In this document: positions 63,310 through 64,000 of the stretch, piece by piece | How the letters are laid out: each line of letters begins with the position of its first letter | Position numbering within the stretch: position 1 is the first letter of the stretch | NCBI GenBank assembly: GCA_019115865.1 | Contig: DXCT01000101.1 | Coordinates: 1-64,000 of the forward strand | Source: Candidatus Yaniella excrementavium | GTDB taxonomy: Bacteria; Actinomycetota; Actinomycetes; Actinomycetales; Micrococcaceae | DNA length: 64,000 nucleotides | Direction of reading: 5' to 3' | Translations under genes and position numbers: made by a program | The notes under the pieces: model-generated | What the model saw: the letters and a program-made list of their open reading frames with translations, nothing else | Databases searched by the model: none | Told to the model about the DNA's origin: nothing

Positions 63310-63365
63310 ATGGCCCGGGGGACGAGGTTACGCTACATATATGTACACCTCGTCCCCCGGGTCAT
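63310..63365. repeat. Long inverted repeat between gdh and the PdtaS-like gene
   Basis: A perfect 15-bp repeat (63314-63328 and 63347-63361) extends to about 19 bp with one G-T pair. Its 18-base loop contains the putative ATG of the kinase gene and the 12-base palindrome TACATATATGTA. No T-run follows. It could terminate gdh transcription, hide the kinase ribosome site (GAGG in the left arm), or bind a protein; the sequence does not decide. Confidence 0.85.
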
Positions 63366-64000
63366 TGATAGCTGATCGGCACAGGCCACGTCTTGAACTC
63401 ATCATTTCTGAATGGCAGATCGTGGCCGATCTGTCGTTCTGCGATACTGTCCTGTGGTATCCCAGCGGTGATTCATATCTTGCGCACGCACAGGCCCGCC
63501 CAGTGACGGCCCAGACCAGCCTGCCGCAAGACATGACTGGCTCTGGGCCACCGACGAACCTCATGCCACTGCTAAAATACGTATATACCAGCGGGGAACC
63601 CGTGGTCGGCAGTGACGAATATCCTTATGGGCCACCAGGCATTGCGGCGTGGCCGGTAGCGTGGCAAAACGAAATCATCGCGGTGGTAACCGTGCATCAA
63701 AACCTGGTCTCACAGCGTCATGCCTCGCGGCTGGAAGAAATCTACCGAAAATCGGCCAATGACCTCTTCGTGATGATGGCAAATGGTGTTTGGCCGGCGG
63801 AAGACTCCAAAGCTTCGTCGACTAGCCACGGAAACCCCAGAGTGGGCGATGGGCTGGTCCGGATTGATTCATACGGCTTAGTTATCTATGCGTCTCCCAA
63901 TGCAACCTCGGCGTTTCGAAAACTTGGAATTCGTGAATCGATGGATGGTCGCCAGTTATCCCGTCTGGTTACCAATGAGCTTGATCAAGGTACACCGATT
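63341..64000 (+). CDS. pdtaS: PdtaS-type sensor histidine kinase, N-terminal part
   Basis: Open at the right edge; 220 residues are present. It begins MYTSSPGSLIADRHRPRLEL, then ISEWQIVADLSFCDTVLWYP (the PdtaS GAF-domain pattern; homologues read DWQLIADLAFADLVLW). The GAF domain runs to about residue 135 and a PAS domain (DGLVRIDSYGLVIYASPNA) starts near 170. The kinase domain lies outside the window. In mycobacteria PdtaS signals to the antiterminator PdtaR. The start is either ATG 63341, in the loop of a strong hairpin and with GAGG 13 bases upstream, or TTG 63365. Confidence 0.85.
   Translation, partial: MYTSSPGSLIADRHRPRLELIISEWQIVADLSFCDTVLWYPSGDSYLAHAQARPVTAQTSLPQDMTGSGPPTNLMPLLKYVYTSGEPVVGSDEYPYGPPGIAAWPVAWQNEIIAVVTVHQNLVSQRHASRLEEIYRKSANDLFVMMANGVWPAEDSKASSTSHGNPRVGDGLVRIDSYGLVIYASPNATSAFRKLGIRESMDGRQLSRLVTNELDQGTPI

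Noticed and set aside
1-64000. CRISPR arrays, phage genes, transposases, toxin-antitoxin pairs or biosynthetic gene clusters
   Set aside because: No repeat-spacer pattern, integrase, transposase, terminal repeats, NRPS/PKS modules or small toxin-like pairs were seen when reading both strands.

Overview
The window looks like chromosomal DNA of a high-GC Gram-positive bacterium (Actinomycetota), most likely a member of the Micrococcales with moderate GC (mid-50s percent by eye). The evidence is the set of actinobacterial markers: MtrA-MtrB-LpqB, AdnA-AdnB, UvrD2 with an HRDC tail, the 180-kDa NAD-glutamate dehydrogenase, a PdtaS-type kinase, a DUF6459/Rv3235-like protein, and two HspR-type (HAIR) operators. 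The genus cannot be fixed from the sequence. No prophage, insertion sequence, CRISPR array or rRNA is visible, and no stretch longer than 300 bases lacks a gene (the largest gap is about 271 bases, 993-1263).

Layout. 1-992 is the 5' part of a Clp-type AAA+ chaperone with its control region (993-1130). 1264-6895 is a complete peptide-type ABC importer operon. 6892-21012 is a DNA repair and housekeeping block: a DEDDh exonuclease, AdnA-AdnB, an APH-fold protein with an acidic tail, NudC, UvrD2, a ThiF-like protein and a YgjP-type peptidase. 21009-29900 carries a Zincin_2-family protein, an RND pump, a PDZ/Lon-like membrane protease and a UPF0182 membrane protein. From memory of the mycobacterial gene order, 7.7-29.9 kb is collinear with M. 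tuberculosis Rv3202c-Rv3193c, but whiB7 is missing and an RND pump is inserted. 29965-30078 is an initiator tRNA with promoter and terminator.

30186-35079 holds an HtrA protease, a PIG-L deacetylase, an unusual single ORF that joins an ECF sigma factor to an RskA-like membrane anti-sigma factor, TrmL and a J-domain protein. 35118-38798 is a sulfur/tRNA-thiolation operon (cysteine desulfurase, MnmA) followed by chorismate mutase and a cysteine-free MetE-like protein. 38848-44234 is a leftward MoxR/DUF58/DUF4350/DUF4129/membrane-protein operon, divergent from mtrA-mtrB-lpqB (44442-48565), which is followed by comF, hpf and secA. 53151-58310 holds poorly characterised envelope-type genes (DUF6459, LysM, a small HTH protein, a SAF protein and a CpaE/ParA-like protein without a Walker A lysine). 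58433-63292 is NAD-glutamate dehydrogenase and 63341-64000 is the start of a PdtaS-like kinase.

Gene packing is extreme. Start/stop overlaps of 1-4 bases are common within operons, and five of eight convergent pairs share exactly four bases at their stop codons. The most unusual object is the sigma/anti-sigma fusion at 32243-33619. Other points worth following are the loss of one Fe-S cysteine in AdnA, the Walker A-less CpaE-like protein, the paired HspR operators, and the long hairpin that encloses the putative start codon of the PdtaS-like gene.
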